A stretch of 19,336 nucleotides of DNA from an uncultured Eubacteriales bacterium. Lineage in GTDB: Bacteria; Bacillota; Clostridia; Oscillospirales; Oscillospiraceae. The number at the start of each line of letters is the position of its first letter. Position 1 is the stretch's first letter. This document shows positions 1 to 7,024 of this stretch, one piece after another. The stretch is from NCBI GenBank assembly GCA_900553135.1, contig USCO01000028.1, positions 1 through 19,336 on the forward strand, read 5' to 3'. The position numbers and the translations under genes are program-made. Under the pieces are notes generated by a model. The model saw only the letters and a program-made list of their open reading frames with translations. It was not told where the DNA came from and did no database searches.

Positions 1-47
1 CATACCCCTGTGGGACTTGCAAGTAGTTTTTCCAAAATTTATTGGAA

Positions 48-335
48 CTATCGGGAAAAATCCTCGAAATGGCCCGGATGTTCCTCCGGGGCAGGGGAGG
101 GGTCCTGTTCCACTAATATAATATCCTCTCCAAAGCGGCGCACGGCGCTCCATGGGATGTAGCGGTCCTCCTCCCGGCCCAGAAGGCCGAACAGACGCCG
201 CCGGCCCGGGACCACCAGAGCCCGGACCTGCCCGCTCTCCACGTCCAGCTCCATGTCCTCCACATAGCCAAAGCGGCTGCCGTCCCGCAGGCTGATGACT
301 TCCTTCCACCGCAGCTGGGCAATGCGCGTTCTCAT
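48..335 (-). CDS. YlmC/YmxH family PRC-barrel sporulation protein
   Basis: A 95-residue protein made almost entirely of one PRC-barrel-like beta domain: an N-terminal LRWKEVISLRDGSRFGYVEDMELD segment split by short loops, a central basic RRRLFGLLGREED stretch, and IPWSAVRRFGEDIILVE near residues 60-77. This order (strand, 'G..G.v.D.e.D', 'IPW..I..iG.DvIlV') is typical of the YlmC/YmxH family of Clostridia and Bacilli, which is linked to sporulation but has no defined biochemical role. No signal peptide or membrane segment. The ATG at 335 is preceded by an excellent SD (TAAGGAGGT, about 340-348). The gene is monocistronic as far as the window shows, and divergent from the GT2 gene. Family call is confident; function is not known. 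Confidence 0.85.
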   Translation of the reverse strand: MRTRIAQLRWKEVISLRDGSRFGYVEDMELDVESGQVRALVVPGRRRLFGLLGREEDRYIPWSAVRRFGEDIILVEQDPSPAPEEHPGHFEDFSR

Positions 336-372
336 GGCCCTACCTCCTTATCTTCTCATGTCCTGTAGAAAA

Positions 373-401
373 GTGTATGGGGCAGGGCTGGTCCCCTATG
401 C
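373..401 (-). promoter_or_regulatory. Possible sigma-G/F-like promoter for the YlmC/YmxH gene
   Basis: On the minus strand GCATA (397-401) and CATACAC (373-379) are separated by 17 bp. They resemble forespore promoter elements (sigma-G: GHATR, spacer about 18, CATNHTA), but the -10 lacks the final TA. It was sought because the gene family is sporulation-linked, so expectation bias is possible. No good sigma-A pair is seen here. Confidence 0.25.
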
Positions 402-434
402 GGCGGGGGAAGAAAATGAATTTAAAGAAACCTT

Positions 435-456
435 TGGAAAATCTTAATCTTTTCCA
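435..456. repeat. Small inverted repeat between divergent genes
   Basis: TGGAAAA (435-441) and TTTTCCA (450-456) form a perfect 7-bp inverted repeat around an 8-nt loop, in the 183-bp gap between the YlmC and GT2 genes. It could be an operator or a weak hairpin. No convincing sigma-A promoter for the GT2 gene was found around it. The rest of 336-518 shows only the two ribosome binding sites. Confidence 0.3.
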
Positions 457-518
457 GGGCACATCCTTAACATTCCTCTGTTAGACTTTGGAGCATAGAA
501 ACAAAGGAGGAATGAACC

Positions 519-1769
519 ATGGAGTTGATCGTGCGGTCTCTGGCGGTGTTCGCCGGAGTTCTGGGCGTAGCAGTGACCCTCTGGGGCGGATATTATATGG
601 TCTGCGCCCTGATGTCCTGGCGCCGTCCCATGGATTATGGAAACCACCCCGCCACGACCCGCTTCGCGGTGTTGGTGGCAGCCCGAAACGAGGAGCTGGT
701 CATCGGCTCTCTCATCAACAGTCTGCTCACCCAGAATTATCCCCCTGAATTATATGATGTCTGGGTCATCCCCAACAACTGTACCGATAACACGGCCCTG
801 GCTGCCCGGAATTTCGGGGCCAAGGTGCTGGAGTGCACCGTGCCCGTGTCCAGTAAGGGCGAGGTCATGCGCTTCGCCTACCGCACCCTGAAGGATAAGG
901 GTTACGACGCCTTCTGCGTGTTCGACGCGGACAATATGGCCGACCCCAACTTCCTGAAAGAGATGAACAACGCCTACCGGGCGGGGGCTCGGGCTGCCCA
1001 GGGCTACCGGGACAGCAAGAACCCCTGGGATACCCCCATTTCCGCCTGCTACTCCATCTATTACTGGATGATGAACCGCTTCCACAACGGCGGTAAGACG
1101 GGACTGGGCATGGCGGCTATGATCAACGGCACCGGCTTTATGGTGGCGGCCTCCACCCTGGAGAAGCTGGGGGGCTGGAGCACCCGCACCATCAGCGAGG
1201 ACCTGGAGATGTCCGCCCAGTGCGCCCTGGCAGACGTGAAGATCTACTGGGTGCCCCTGGCGGTGACCTATGACGAGCAGCCCCTGACCTACGCCGAGTC
1301 GGTGAAGCAGCGCCGCCGCTGGACCAGCGGCACCCTCCAGGTGGCAGGCCAGTACCTGCCCATGGTGGGACGGAAGCTGGGAGAGGGTCCCGACAGCCTG
1401 AGCTTTGACATCGGCACCACCATGATGGTGCCCCTGTATCAGGTGGTGGCCCTGGGCAGCACGGTGCTCACCTCTCTGGCCGCCGCCTGTGCCAGACCTA
1501 CCTTCTCTCCCTGGCTGTTCCTGGGAGTGCTGGTGGCCAACCTGGCCCTCACCGCGCTGGGTGCCACCCTGGCCGCGGCCCTGGTGCTGACGGTGGAAGA
1601 GAAGTGGAGCCGGGGCATTTTGAAGGGCCTGCCGGTCTACTGGCTGTTCCTGTTCAGCTGGATTCCCATTACTCTGGCCTGCTGCGTGAAAAAGACCACG
1701 GTGTGGGAGGAGATCCGCCACACTCGCAACGTGTCGGCCCCTCAGAAGGTCAAGAGCATGGTTCCCTAA
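519..1769 (+). CDS. Membrane-anchored family 2 glycosyltransferase
   Basis: A 416-residue GT2 enzyme expected to transfer a sugar from a nucleotide-sugar donor at the inner face of the membrane. An N-terminal helix (about 4-32) is followed by a GT-A domain: VLVAARNEE at 51-59, the metal/donor-binding DAD at 136-138 (FDADN), the catalytic ED at 227-228 (TISEDLEMS), and Q264-RRRW-268, the Q-x-x-R-W signature of processive, cellulose/hyaluronan-synthase-like members. Three C-terminal hydrophobic stretches (about 300-325, 331-357, 371-390) precede a basic tail with K-x-x-x-W. The start has an AAAGGAGG SD 8-9 nt upstream. It stands alone with no polysaccharide-locus partners, so product and substrate cannot be named. 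Diglucosyl-diacylglycerol or exopolysaccharide synthesis are both possible. Confidence 0.88.
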   Translation: MELIVRSLAVFAGVLGVAVTLWGGYYMVCALMSWRRPMDYGNHPATTRFAVLVAARNEELVIGSLINSLLTQNYPPELYDVWVIPNNCTDNTALAARNFGAKVLECTVPVSSKGEVMRFAYRTLKDKGYDAFCVFDADNMADPNFLKEMNNAYRAGARAAQGYRDSKNPWDTPISACYSIYYWMMNRFHNGGKTGLGMAAMINGTGFMVAASTLEKLGGWSTRTISEDLEMSAQCALADVKIYWVPLAVTYDEQPLTYAESVKQRRRWTSGTLQVAGQYLPMVGRKLGEGPDSLSFDIGTTMMVPLYQVVALGSTVLTSLAAACARPTFSPWLFLGVLVANLALTALGATLAAALVLTVEEKWSRGILKGLPVYWLFLFSWIPITLACCVKKTTVWEEIRHTRNVSAPQKVKSMVP

Positions 1770-1772
1770 CAG

Positions 1773-1810
1773 AAAAGAGGTCCATCCGGTTGGGATGGAC
1801 CTCTTTTTTA
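1773..1810. terminator. Bidirectional intrinsic terminator between GT2 and flavodiiron genes
   Basis: A 15-bp perfect stem (1773-1787 with 1793-1807), core AGAGGTCCATCC, loop GGTTG. It has an A-tract on the left and T-tract on the right, so it can end transcription from both convergent genes. The flavodiiron stop codon begins 4 bp beyond it. Confidence 0.93.
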
Positions 1811-1813
1811 TGG

Positions 1814-3172
1814 TCAGGTCCCAGGCTCAAAGTCGCTGGCGGGACGGCGGCAGATGGGGCAGACGAAGTCATCGGGCAGGGTGTCGGACTCGTAGACAAA
1901 GCCGCAGATCTTGCAGATGAAGCCCTTGGGCTTGTCCTCCTGGGCGGAGGGCTGAGGCTCCTCCTCCAGGCTCTCGCCCTTGACGCTGGCGGCCAGAGCC
2001 TTGGCCAGGGCCTCCAGCTCCTGATCCTGGCCGGGAGCCAGGGCGGACTTCAGGGTGATGGGGGCCTCCAGGATCTCCATGTTCTTCATGCCGGAGAGGA
2101 TCTCGGTCATGAGCTTGCCGCTGGCGGGGGCCCAGGAGCCGTTCTGGATCAGGGCCACGGTGCGGTTTTTCAGAGCATGGTGGGCAATGTCGTGGAGCAG
2201 GTTCTCCATGGTGACAAAGATGCCGTTGTTATAGGTGGTGGAGGCAAAGACGATGTGGCTGTACTTGAAGGCGTCGGAGAGCACGTAAGAGTAGTGGGTC
2301 ACGGACACGTCGTACATCTCCACGGGAATGCCCATCTCAGCCAGACGGCAGGCCAGGATGTTGGCCGCGGTCTCGGTGCCGCCGTAGACGGAGGCGAAGG
2401 CGATGAGCACGCCCTGGACCTCGGGCTCATAGGCGGCCCACTTGGCGTACTTATCCACGATGTAGCCCAGGTCCTTACGCCACACGGGGCCGTGGAGGGG
2501 GCAGATCATCTGAATGTCCAGGCCGGCGGCCTTCTTCAGCAGGGCCTGGACCTGGGGACCGTACTTGCCCACGATGTTGGTGTAGTACCGGCGGGCGTCG
2601 TCCAGCCAATCCCGGTCAAAGTCCACCTCGTCGGCGAAGAGCACGCCGTTGAGGGCGCCGAAGGTGCCGAAAGCATCGGCGGAGAAAAGGATCTTATCGG
2701 TGGAGTCGTAGCTCACCATCACCTCAGGCCAGTGGACCATGGGGGCGTTGACAAAGGTGAAGCTGTGGCGGCCGGTGGGAATGGTGTCGCCCTCGTTGAC
2801 CAGGTGAACGGTCTTGGGGTCGGTGCAGTGGAACTGACGAATCATGTTCAGGATCTTGCCGTTACACACGATGGTGGCCTCGGGGTGGCGCAGCATCACA
2901 TCGCCCAGAGTGGCGGCGTGGTCGGGCTCCATGTGGTGGACAAAGACGTAGTCCAGCTTGCGGCCGGCCAGGGCGTAGTCCAGATTTTCAAAGAACTGGG
3001 TCTGGACCGCACGGTCCACAGTGTCCATCAGAACAGTCTTTTCATCCAGGAGAAGATAGGCGTTAAAGGACATCCCACGAGGCACGGGATGGGTGGCCTC
3101 GAACAGGGGGTGCTGGCGGTCGTTGCCGCCCACCCAGATGAGGTCCTGGGTGACATGACGGATACAATGCAT
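1814..3172 (-). CDS. Flavodiiron protein (FprA type) with C-terminal short rubredoxin domain
   Basis: A 452-residue cytosolic A-type flavoprotein that reduces O2 (or NO) to water (or N2O) to protect an anaerobe. Residues 1-245 are the metallo-beta-lactamase-like diiron domain with the ligand motif H80-x-E82-x-D84-H85, then H147, D166 and H227. Residues 253-395 are a flavodoxin-like FMN domain. The C terminus is a rubredoxin domain with C420-x2-C423 and C438-x2-C441. The two Cys pairs are only 15 apart, much closer than in a classic rubredoxin and like the compact rubrerythrin-type domain, so it probably feeds electrons intramolecularly. I chose the ATG at 3172 (MHCIRHVTQ) because it begins the family homology and has an AGAGG SD; open frame further upstream overlaps the DUF4364 gene and is not real. 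Faces the GT2 gene across a shared terminator. Confidence 0.93.
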   Translation of the reverse strand: MHCIRHVTQDLIWVGGNDRQHPLFEATHPVPRGMSFNAYLLLDEKTVLMDTVDRAVQTQFFENLDYALAGRKLDYVFVHHMEPDHAATLGDVMLRHPEATIVCNGKILNMIRQFHCTDPKTVHLVNEGDTIPTGRHSFTFVNAPMVHWPEVMVSYDSTDKILFSADAFGTFGALNGVLFADEVDFDRDWLDDARRYYTNIVGKYGPQVQALLKKAAGLDIQMICPLHGPVWRKDLGYIVDKYAKWAAYEPEVQGVLIAFASVYGGTETAANILACRLAEMGIPVEMYDVSVTHYSYVLSDAFKYSHIVFASTTYNNGIFVTMENLLHDIAHHALKNRTVALIQNGSWAPASGKLMTEILSGMKNMEILEAPITLKSALAPGQDQELEALAKALAASVKGESLEEEPQPSAQEDKPKGFICKICGFVYESDTLPDDFVCPICRRPASDFEPGT

Positions 3173-3218
3173 ATATAAAACCTCTTTTCTCAGTGGAGTT
3201 TGGGAATTGGCCCAAGAC

Positions 3219-3227
3219 ATAATACCA
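3219..3227 (-). promoter_or_regulatory. Extended -10 promoter for the flavodiiron gene
   Basis: The minus strand reads TGG-TATTAT, an extended -10 element, 47 bp upstream of the start codon. No good -35 lies 16-18 bp further up, so this is a moderate call. It is one arm of a divergent promoter region with the DUF4364 promoter. Confidence 0.5.
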
Positions 3228-3307
3228 TATTTCCCCGGGAATGGATAGATAAAATTTTGTACGAAAGACCGGGGAGGGAAGGGCGGGCAGGCTGTAAAAA
3301 TAGGGCC

Positions 3308-3336
3308 TTGTCCTCGCCGTTTTTTTTGGATATAAT
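3308..3336 (+). promoter_or_regulatory. Sigma-A promoter for the DUF4364-nim operon
   Basis: TTGTCC (3308-3313), 17-bp spacer, perfect TATAAT (3331-3336). Predicted start near 3343, leaving a leader of about 34 nt before the ATG at 3377. This supports 3377 over the upstream in-frame ATG at 3200, which lies before the promoter. Confidence 0.85.
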
Positions 3337-3376
3337 AGTGCCAGACGCGAAATTTCAAAGCGAAGGAGGTGGGTCC

Positions 3377-3925
3377 ATGTCCCGTACAGGGTATATCCAG
3401 AGTGAACTGGATCTGAAGCTGCTGGTGCTGTATATTATGGCCCGCACCGCCGCGCCCATCACCTTTTTGCAGCTGCTGGACCTGGCGCTGTGCGATGCGG
3501 GAGTGGATTATTTCTCTCTGACCGAGGCGGTCAACCATCTGGTGGAGACCGAGCATCTGTCTCTGGAGGGAGAGAAGTACGCCATTACCGAGAAGGGCAA
3601 GCGCAACAGCGAGATCTGCCAGAGCAGCCTGCCCTATTCTGTGCGCATGCGCTGCGACGAGCGCCTGGTGCAGCTCAACGCCGCCCTTCGGCGGGAGGCC
3701 CAGGTGCAGACCGGCATCCAGCCCAATTCGGACGGTACCTGTCAGGTGCGGCTGTACCTGGCCGACGACGACGGGCCGCTGATGGAGCTCAAGCTGATCT
3801 CGGCCAACCTGGCCCAGGGCCAGAAGCTGACCGCTCAGTTCCAGCACGCGCCGGAGCACATTTACCACGAGATCATGGCGCTGCTCAACCGCCATTCCCA
3901 GCCCGGGTCGGAGGACGACCGGTAA
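3377..3925 (+). CDS. DUF4364 family protein (winged-helix-like regulator)
   Basis: A 182-residue soluble protein matching the DUF4364 family widespread in Clostridia. The N-terminal ~80 residues look like a winged helix: 'LDLKLLVLYIMARTAAPITF', a helix over LLDLALCDAGVDYFSLTEAVNHLVE and a wing-like LSLEGEKYAITEKGKRNSE, as in PadR/MarR-type folds. The C-terminal half (about 85-172) is a mixed alpha/beta domain of unknown role. The start at 3377 has AAGGAGGTGGG just upstream. It is cotranscribed with the next gene (16 bp gap), so it may control or accompany that flavoprotein. DNA binding is inferred, and no target site was found. Confidence 0.8.
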   Translation: MSRTGYIQSELDLKLLVLYIMARTAAPITFLQLLDLALCDAGVDYFSLTEAVNHLVETEHLSLEGEKYAITEKGKRNSEICQSSLPYSVRMRCDERLVQLNAALRREAQVQTGIQPNSDGTCQVRLYLADDDGPLMELKLISANLAQGQKLTAQFQHAPEHIYHEIMALLNRHSQPGSEDDR

Positions 3926-3941
3926 GAAAGAAGGGAGCCAT

Positions 3942-4409
3942 ATGCGCAGAAAAGACCGGGAGAAGGACCGGGCCTTTGCCCTGGACGTCATTGACCACAG
4001 CCAGTACGGCGTGGTGGCCATGACGGGGGAGGAGGGCGCGCCCTACTGCCTGCCCCTGTCCATGGTACGCCTGGGGGAGAACCTCTATTTCCACTGTGCC
4101 CTGGAGGGGACCAAGCTGGACCTGCTGCGGCGGGACGGCCGGGTGTGTGTCTCCTTTGTGGCTGCCAACCAGGGAGCCGAGGACAAGTTCACCACCTACT
4201 ATCAGTCCGCCAACGTGCGGGGCACTGCCGCCGAGGTGGAGGACGAAGCGGAGAAGATCCTGGCCCTGCGGGCCCTGTGTGAGAAGCTGACGCCCCGGAA
4301 CATGACGGGGGACAACTTTGACCGGGCCATTGCCAAGAGCCTGGCCGTCACCGGAGTGTGGCGCATTGCCATGGAAGAGATCACCGGGAAGGAAAAAGCC
4401 CGCAAATAA
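3942..4409 (+). CDS. NimA-like pyridoxamine 5'-phosphate oxidase family flavoprotein
   Basis: 155 residues with the split-barrel flavin-binding fold of the PNPOx-like superfamily: 'YGVVAMTGEEGAPYCLPLS' (about 22-40), 'GENLYFHCALEGTKLDLLRRDGRVCVSFV' split by turns (45-73), and a C-terminal 'VTGVWRIAMEEITGK'. The 'yfHca.eG.K.dll..d.rVcfs' pattern is the hallmark of the NimA/5-nitroimidazole-reductase-like subgroup, in which FMN or heme is bound. Family members include nitroimidazole-resistance proteins, but most chromosomal copies are uncharacterised, so resistance should not be assumed. SD is GAAGGGAG before the ATG. Second gene of the DUF4364 operon, ending at a strong hairpin. Confidence 0.82.
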   Translation: MRRKDREKDRAFALDVIDHSQYGVVAMTGEEGAPYCLPLSMVRLGENLYFHCALEGTKLDLLRRDGRVCVSFVAANQGAEDKFTTYYQSANVRGTAAEVEDEAEKILALRALCEKLTPRNMTGDNFDRAIAKSLAVTGVWRIAMEEITGKEKARK

Positions 4410-4418
4410 CAACAAAAC

Positions 4419-4447
4419 GCCCGCCGGAAGAATTTCTTCCGGCGGGC
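4419..4447. terminator. Terminator between nim-like gene and cysK
   Basis: A 12-bp perfect stem (4419-4430 with 4436-4447; GCCCGCCGGAAG) with a 5-nt loop. On the minus strand it is followed by GTTTTGTTGTT, so it best serves cysK. On the plus strand the tail is T-poor, but it probably also stops the convergent operon. Confidence 0.85.
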
Positions 4448-4455
4448 TTACTGTT

Positions 4456-5382
4456 TCAGGGCTGGGCAAACATGGGGGAGGAGAAGTAGCGGTCTCCGGA
4501 GTCGGGCAGCACCGCCACCACGGTCTTGTTCCGGAACTCCTCCCGGGCGCACACCTGGCGAGCGGCGTGGACGGCAGCGCCGGAGGAGATGCCCACCAGC
4601 AGGCCGAAGCCCTTGGCGATCTCCCGTCCGGTGGCAAAGGCCTCCTCGTCGGCTACGCACAACACCTCGTCCAGCACCGAGCGGTCCAGGGCCTGGGGAA
4701 TGAAGTTGGCGCCGATGCCCTGGATCTTGTGGGGGCCCGCCTTGCCCTGAGAGAGCAGGGGAGAGGCGGAGGGCTCCACCGCCACCACGTGGAGGGCGGG
4801 GTTGTGCTCCTTCAGGTAGCGGCCGGTGCCGGTGATGGTGCCGCCGGTGCCCACGCAGGCTACCAGGGCATCCACCTGGCCTTCGGCGTCCTGCCAGATC
4901 TCGGGGCCGGTGGTGCGGTAGTGGGCCTCGGGATTGGCGGGGTTTTCAAACTGGCCGGCAATGAGGCTGCCGGGGATCTCCCGGGCCAGCTCCTGGGCCT
5001 TGTCCACCGCGCCCTGCATTCCCTGGGCGCCGGGGGTGAGCACCAGCTGAGCGCCGTAGGCGGCCAGCATGGCCCGGCGCTCCTGGCTCATGGAGTCGGG
5101 CATGGTGAGGATGAGGCGGTAGCCCCGGCTGGCCGCCACGCAGGCAAGGCCGATGCCCGTGTTGCCCGAGGTGGGCTCAATGATGGTGCCGCCGGGGGCG
5201 AGCAGACCCTGCTCCTCCGCCTTCCGGACCATGGACAGGGCGGCCCGGTCCTTGATGCTGCCGCCGGGGTTGAGAAACTCCAGCTTGACCAGGAGACGGG
5301 CCCCGGTCTGGGCGTTGGTCTCCAGATGGAACAGGGGCGTGCCCCCGATCAGCTCCTCTACTTTCTGGTAAATTTTGGCCAT
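4456..5382 (-). CDS. cysK: Cysteine synthase A (O-acetylserine sulfhydrylase)
   Basis: A 308-residue PLP fold-type II enzyme that makes L-cysteine from O-acetylserine and sulfide in the cytosol. The PLP Schiff-base lysine is K44 in NPGGSIKDRA. The substrate-binding loop PTSGNTGIG is at 70-78, the phosphate-cradling glycine loop GTGGT at 178-182, and the pyridine-N-contacting serine region ISSGAA at 265-270. Length fits CysK (about 305-320) with no extra C-terminal domain. The ATG at 5382 (MAKIYQKVEELIGGTP) has an AGGAGG SD. In-frame sequence further upstream overlaps the promoter and is rejected. Transcribed alone. No T-box or other cysteine-responsive leader is visible in the ~27-nt 5' UTR. 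CysM-like activity cannot be excluded. Confidence 0.95.
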   Translation of the reverse strand: MAKIYQKVEELIGGTPLFHLETNAQTGARLLVKLEFLNPGGSIKDRAALSMVRKAEEQGLLAPGGTIIEPTSGNTGIGLACVAASRGYRLILTMPDSMSQERRAMLAAYGAQLVLTPGAQGMQGAVDKAQELAREIPGSLIAGQFENPANPEAHYRTTGPEIWQDAEGQVDALVACVGTGGTITGTGRYLKEHNPALHVVAVEPSASPLLSQGKAGPHKIQGIGANFIPQALDRSVLDEVLCVADEEAFATGREIAKGFGLLVGISSGAAVHAARQVCAREEFRNKTVVAVLPDSGDRYFSSPMFAQP

Positions 5383-5415
5383 GATTCGGTATCCTCCTGT
5401 GTTTTTGTTGGTCTG

Positions 5416-5444
5416 ATGATACAGTCCCAACGGCCTGTTGTCAA
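5416..5444 (-). promoter_or_regulatory. Sigma-A promoter for cysK
   Basis: On the minus strand, perfect TTGACA (5439-5444), 17-bp spacer, TATCAT (5416-5421). Leader of about 27 nt to the ATG at 5382. Confidence 0.88.
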
Positions 5445-5453
5445 CGGCAATAT

Positions 5454-5482
5454 TTGCAAAACCGGGCGCAACCGGGTATAAT
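5454..5482 (+). promoter_or_regulatory. Sigma-A promoter for the patatin gene
   Basis: TTGCAA (5454-5459), 17-bp spacer, perfect TATAAT (5477-5482). Its -35 is only 9 bp from the -35 of the divergent cysK promoter. Confidence 0.85.
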
Positions 5483-5531
5483 ATTTCCATTGGCGCGAAA
5501 GCGTCCCTGTGGCGAAAGGAGTACATTTGTC

Positions 5532-6383
5532 ATGAAAATTGGTTTAGTGCTGGAGGGCGGCGCGCTGCGCACCATCTATTCTACCGGCGTACTGGACGCC
5601 ATGCTGGAGAAGGACCTGATGGCCGACTATGTGGTGGGTGTGTCCGCGGGGATCGCCTACGGAGTCAGCTATATTTCCCGGCAGCCCCGGCGGAATCTGG
5701 AGATCCTGGCCCGCTTTGTCAACGACCGGCGGTATATGGGCCTGAAAAACCTGGTGGACCGCCATAACCGCAGCTATTTCGGGCTGGAATTCTCCTACGA
5801 GACCATTCCCAACGAGCTGGTCCCCTTTGATTACGACACCTTTGCCGCCTATCCCGGCGGGGTGGAGGCCGTGGTGACCAATCTGGACACGGGCAAGGCG
5901 GAGTACATGGAGGTTCCCCGCCGGGACGAGAAGTTCCTGCTGCTCCAGGCCACCTGTGCCCTGCCGTTGATGTTCCCCATCTACTACCTGGACGGAAAGC
6001 CCTATCTGGACGGCGGCGTGGCCGACGCCATTCCCTACCGCCGGGCCTTGGAGCAGGGTTGCGACCGGGTGGTGGTGGTGCTCACTAAGCCCCGCAGCTT
6101 TGTCCGCGGGGCGGAGAAGCTGCAGCCTGTCATCGAGCGGCGCTACCGCCAGTACCCCAACTTCTGCCAGGCCATGCGGGACCGGGCGGAGAAGTACAAC
6201 CAGGACCGGGCGGAGCTGTTCCAGCTGGAGAAGGAGGGGAAGGCCATGGTCTTTGCCCCCGATTCCCTCCACGGCGTGGGCCGCATCGAGCACAATGTAG
6301 AGAAGCTGCGCATGCTGTGGGCCGAAGGGTATCAGCACGGCATGGAGCGCATGGAGGACCTGCGCTCCTTTATGGGCCGCTGA
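5532..6383 (+). CDS. Patatin-like phospholipase (YlbK/RssA-like)
   Basis: 283 residues of a patatin-fold acyl hydrolase using a Ser-Asp dyad. The oxyanion loop is GLVLEGGALR at 4-13 (GGxR type), the nucleophile S38 sits in GVSAG (36-40), and the catalytic aspartate D160 in DGG (160-162), followed by 'VADAIPYRRALEQGCDRVVVVLTKPR'-type sequence typical of bacterial patatins. Expected role: cleaving fatty acyl esters of phospholipids. The C-terminal ~70 residues are charged and helical. No signal peptide, so cytosolic or peripheral to the membrane. The ATG at 5532 has an AAAGGAG SD, and starts upstream would begin at or before the promoter. Its 3' end overlaps the convergent mini-gene by 14 bp. 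Confidence 0.92.
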   Translation: MKIGLVLEGGALRTIYSTGVLDAMLEKDLMADYVVGVSAGIAYGVSYISRQPRRNLEILARFVNDRRYMGLKNLVDRHNRSYFGLEFSYETIPNELVPFDYDTFAAYPGGVEAVVTNLDTGKAEYMEVPRRDEKFLLLQATCALPLMFPIYYLDGKPYLDGGVADAIPYRRALEQGCDRVVVVLTKPRSFVRGAEKLQPVIERRYRQYPNFCQAMRDRAEKYNQDRAELFQLEKEGKAMVFAPDSLHGVGRIEHNVEKLRMLWAEGYQHGMERMEDLRSFMGR

Positions 6384-6543
6384 TCTCCTCCGGAGCATCC
6401 AGGGCCAGCAGCGCCAGGGAGTCGCCCAGCACGGTGAAGAACATGGCCATGCGGGTGATCTCCTCTTCGGTGCGGCCCTGGGCCAGGGCTACAGCGGCGG
6501 TGACTGCCAGAGACAGGGAGCCGCCGGAATCGGTACAGGACAT
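6370..6543 (-). CDS. DUF6774-like small protein
   Basis: A 57-residue ORF, MSCTDSGGSLSLAVTAAVAL... through MAMFFTVLGDSLALLALDA, with two amphipathic helices joined by a 'QGRTEEEI' turn. The pattern 'A..iAl.qGkt.eE...la.ffs.lGdsLa.ia' matches my memory of the DUF6774 mini-protein family found in many Clostridia; no function is known. Codon positions are protein-like despite the small size. A GGGGGGTGG stretch about 8 nt before the ATG may serve as SD. It converges on the patatin gene, sharing 14 bp, and is divergent from DUF3842. Longer in-frame extensions upstream run antisense through the DUF3842 gene and are rejected. Confidence 0.65.
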   Translation of the reverse strand: MSCTDSGGSLSLAVTAAVALAQGRTEEEITRMAMFFTVLGDSLALLALDAPEEISGP

Positions 6544-6606
6544 AGAACTACCACCCCCCTGACAGGATATGCTGCGGGGGAGGGGAATGTGAGAGGGGAA
6601 GAGAGC

Positions 6607-7023
6607 GTGAAGAAAATCGTGGTGATAGACGGCCAGGGCGGCCGGCTGGGAAAGCTGTTGGTGGAGGAGGTCAAGGCCAAGCTGCCCCAGTGCCAGGTGC
6701 TGGCCATCGGCACCAACGGGGTGGCCACCTCCACCATGCAGAAGGCGGGAGCCGACCAGGCGGCCACCGGGGAGAATCCGGTGGTCCGGGGCGTCATGGA
6801 CGCGGATGTGGTGCTGGGTCCTCTGGGGATCGTAGTGGCCCACGCCATTTTGGGAGAAGTGACCCCCGTCATGGCCGAGGCCGTGGGCGGCTGCCGGGGA
6901 AAGAAGATCCTCATTCCCATGAACAGCTGCGGTGTGACGGTGGCAGGCGCCCAGGAAATGGGCCTGTCTGCCTATGTCCGGGCGGCGGTGGAGGAGACCG
7001 TGCGCTATCTGGAGGAGGGATAA
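6607..7023 (+). CDS. DUF3842 family protein (Rossmann-like)
   Basis: A 138-residue protein beginning at a GTG (VKKIVVIDGQGGRLGK). The N-terminal beta-strand plus glycine-rich loop IDGQGG, a second strand 'VLAIGTNGVATSTMQKAGA', then 'DADVVLGPLGIVVAHAILGEVTP' and 'KKILIPMNSCGVTVAG' look like a small Rossmann-type fold and match DUF3842. No enzymatic role is established. An alternative GTG at 6589 adds six residues (MRGEES); 6607 fits the usual family start and has a GAGGGGAAGAG SD. The downstream reductase starts 1 bp after the stop, with its SD in this gene's last codons, so the two are probably made together. Confidence 0.75.
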   Translation: MKKIVVIDGQGGRLGKLLVEEVKAKLPQCQVLAIGTNGVATSTMQKAGADQAATGENPVVRGVMDADVVLGPLGIVVAHAILGEVTPVMAEAVGGCRGKKILIPMNSCGVTVAGAQEMGLSAYVRAAVEETVRYLEEG

Positions 7024-7024
7024 G

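Noticed and set aside
1..47. Possible gene or terminator at the left edge
   Set aside because: No coding frame or stem with a T-tract is seen in these 47 bases; too short to judge.
1604..3178. Plus-strand open frame across the flavodiiron gene
   Set aside because: It is antisense to a well-defined protein and crosses the bidirectional terminator; its sequence is Gly/Val/His repeats typical of shadow frames.
3200..3376. N-terminal extension of the DUF4364 protein
   Set aside because: The added sequence covers the sigma-A promoter and lacks family similarity.
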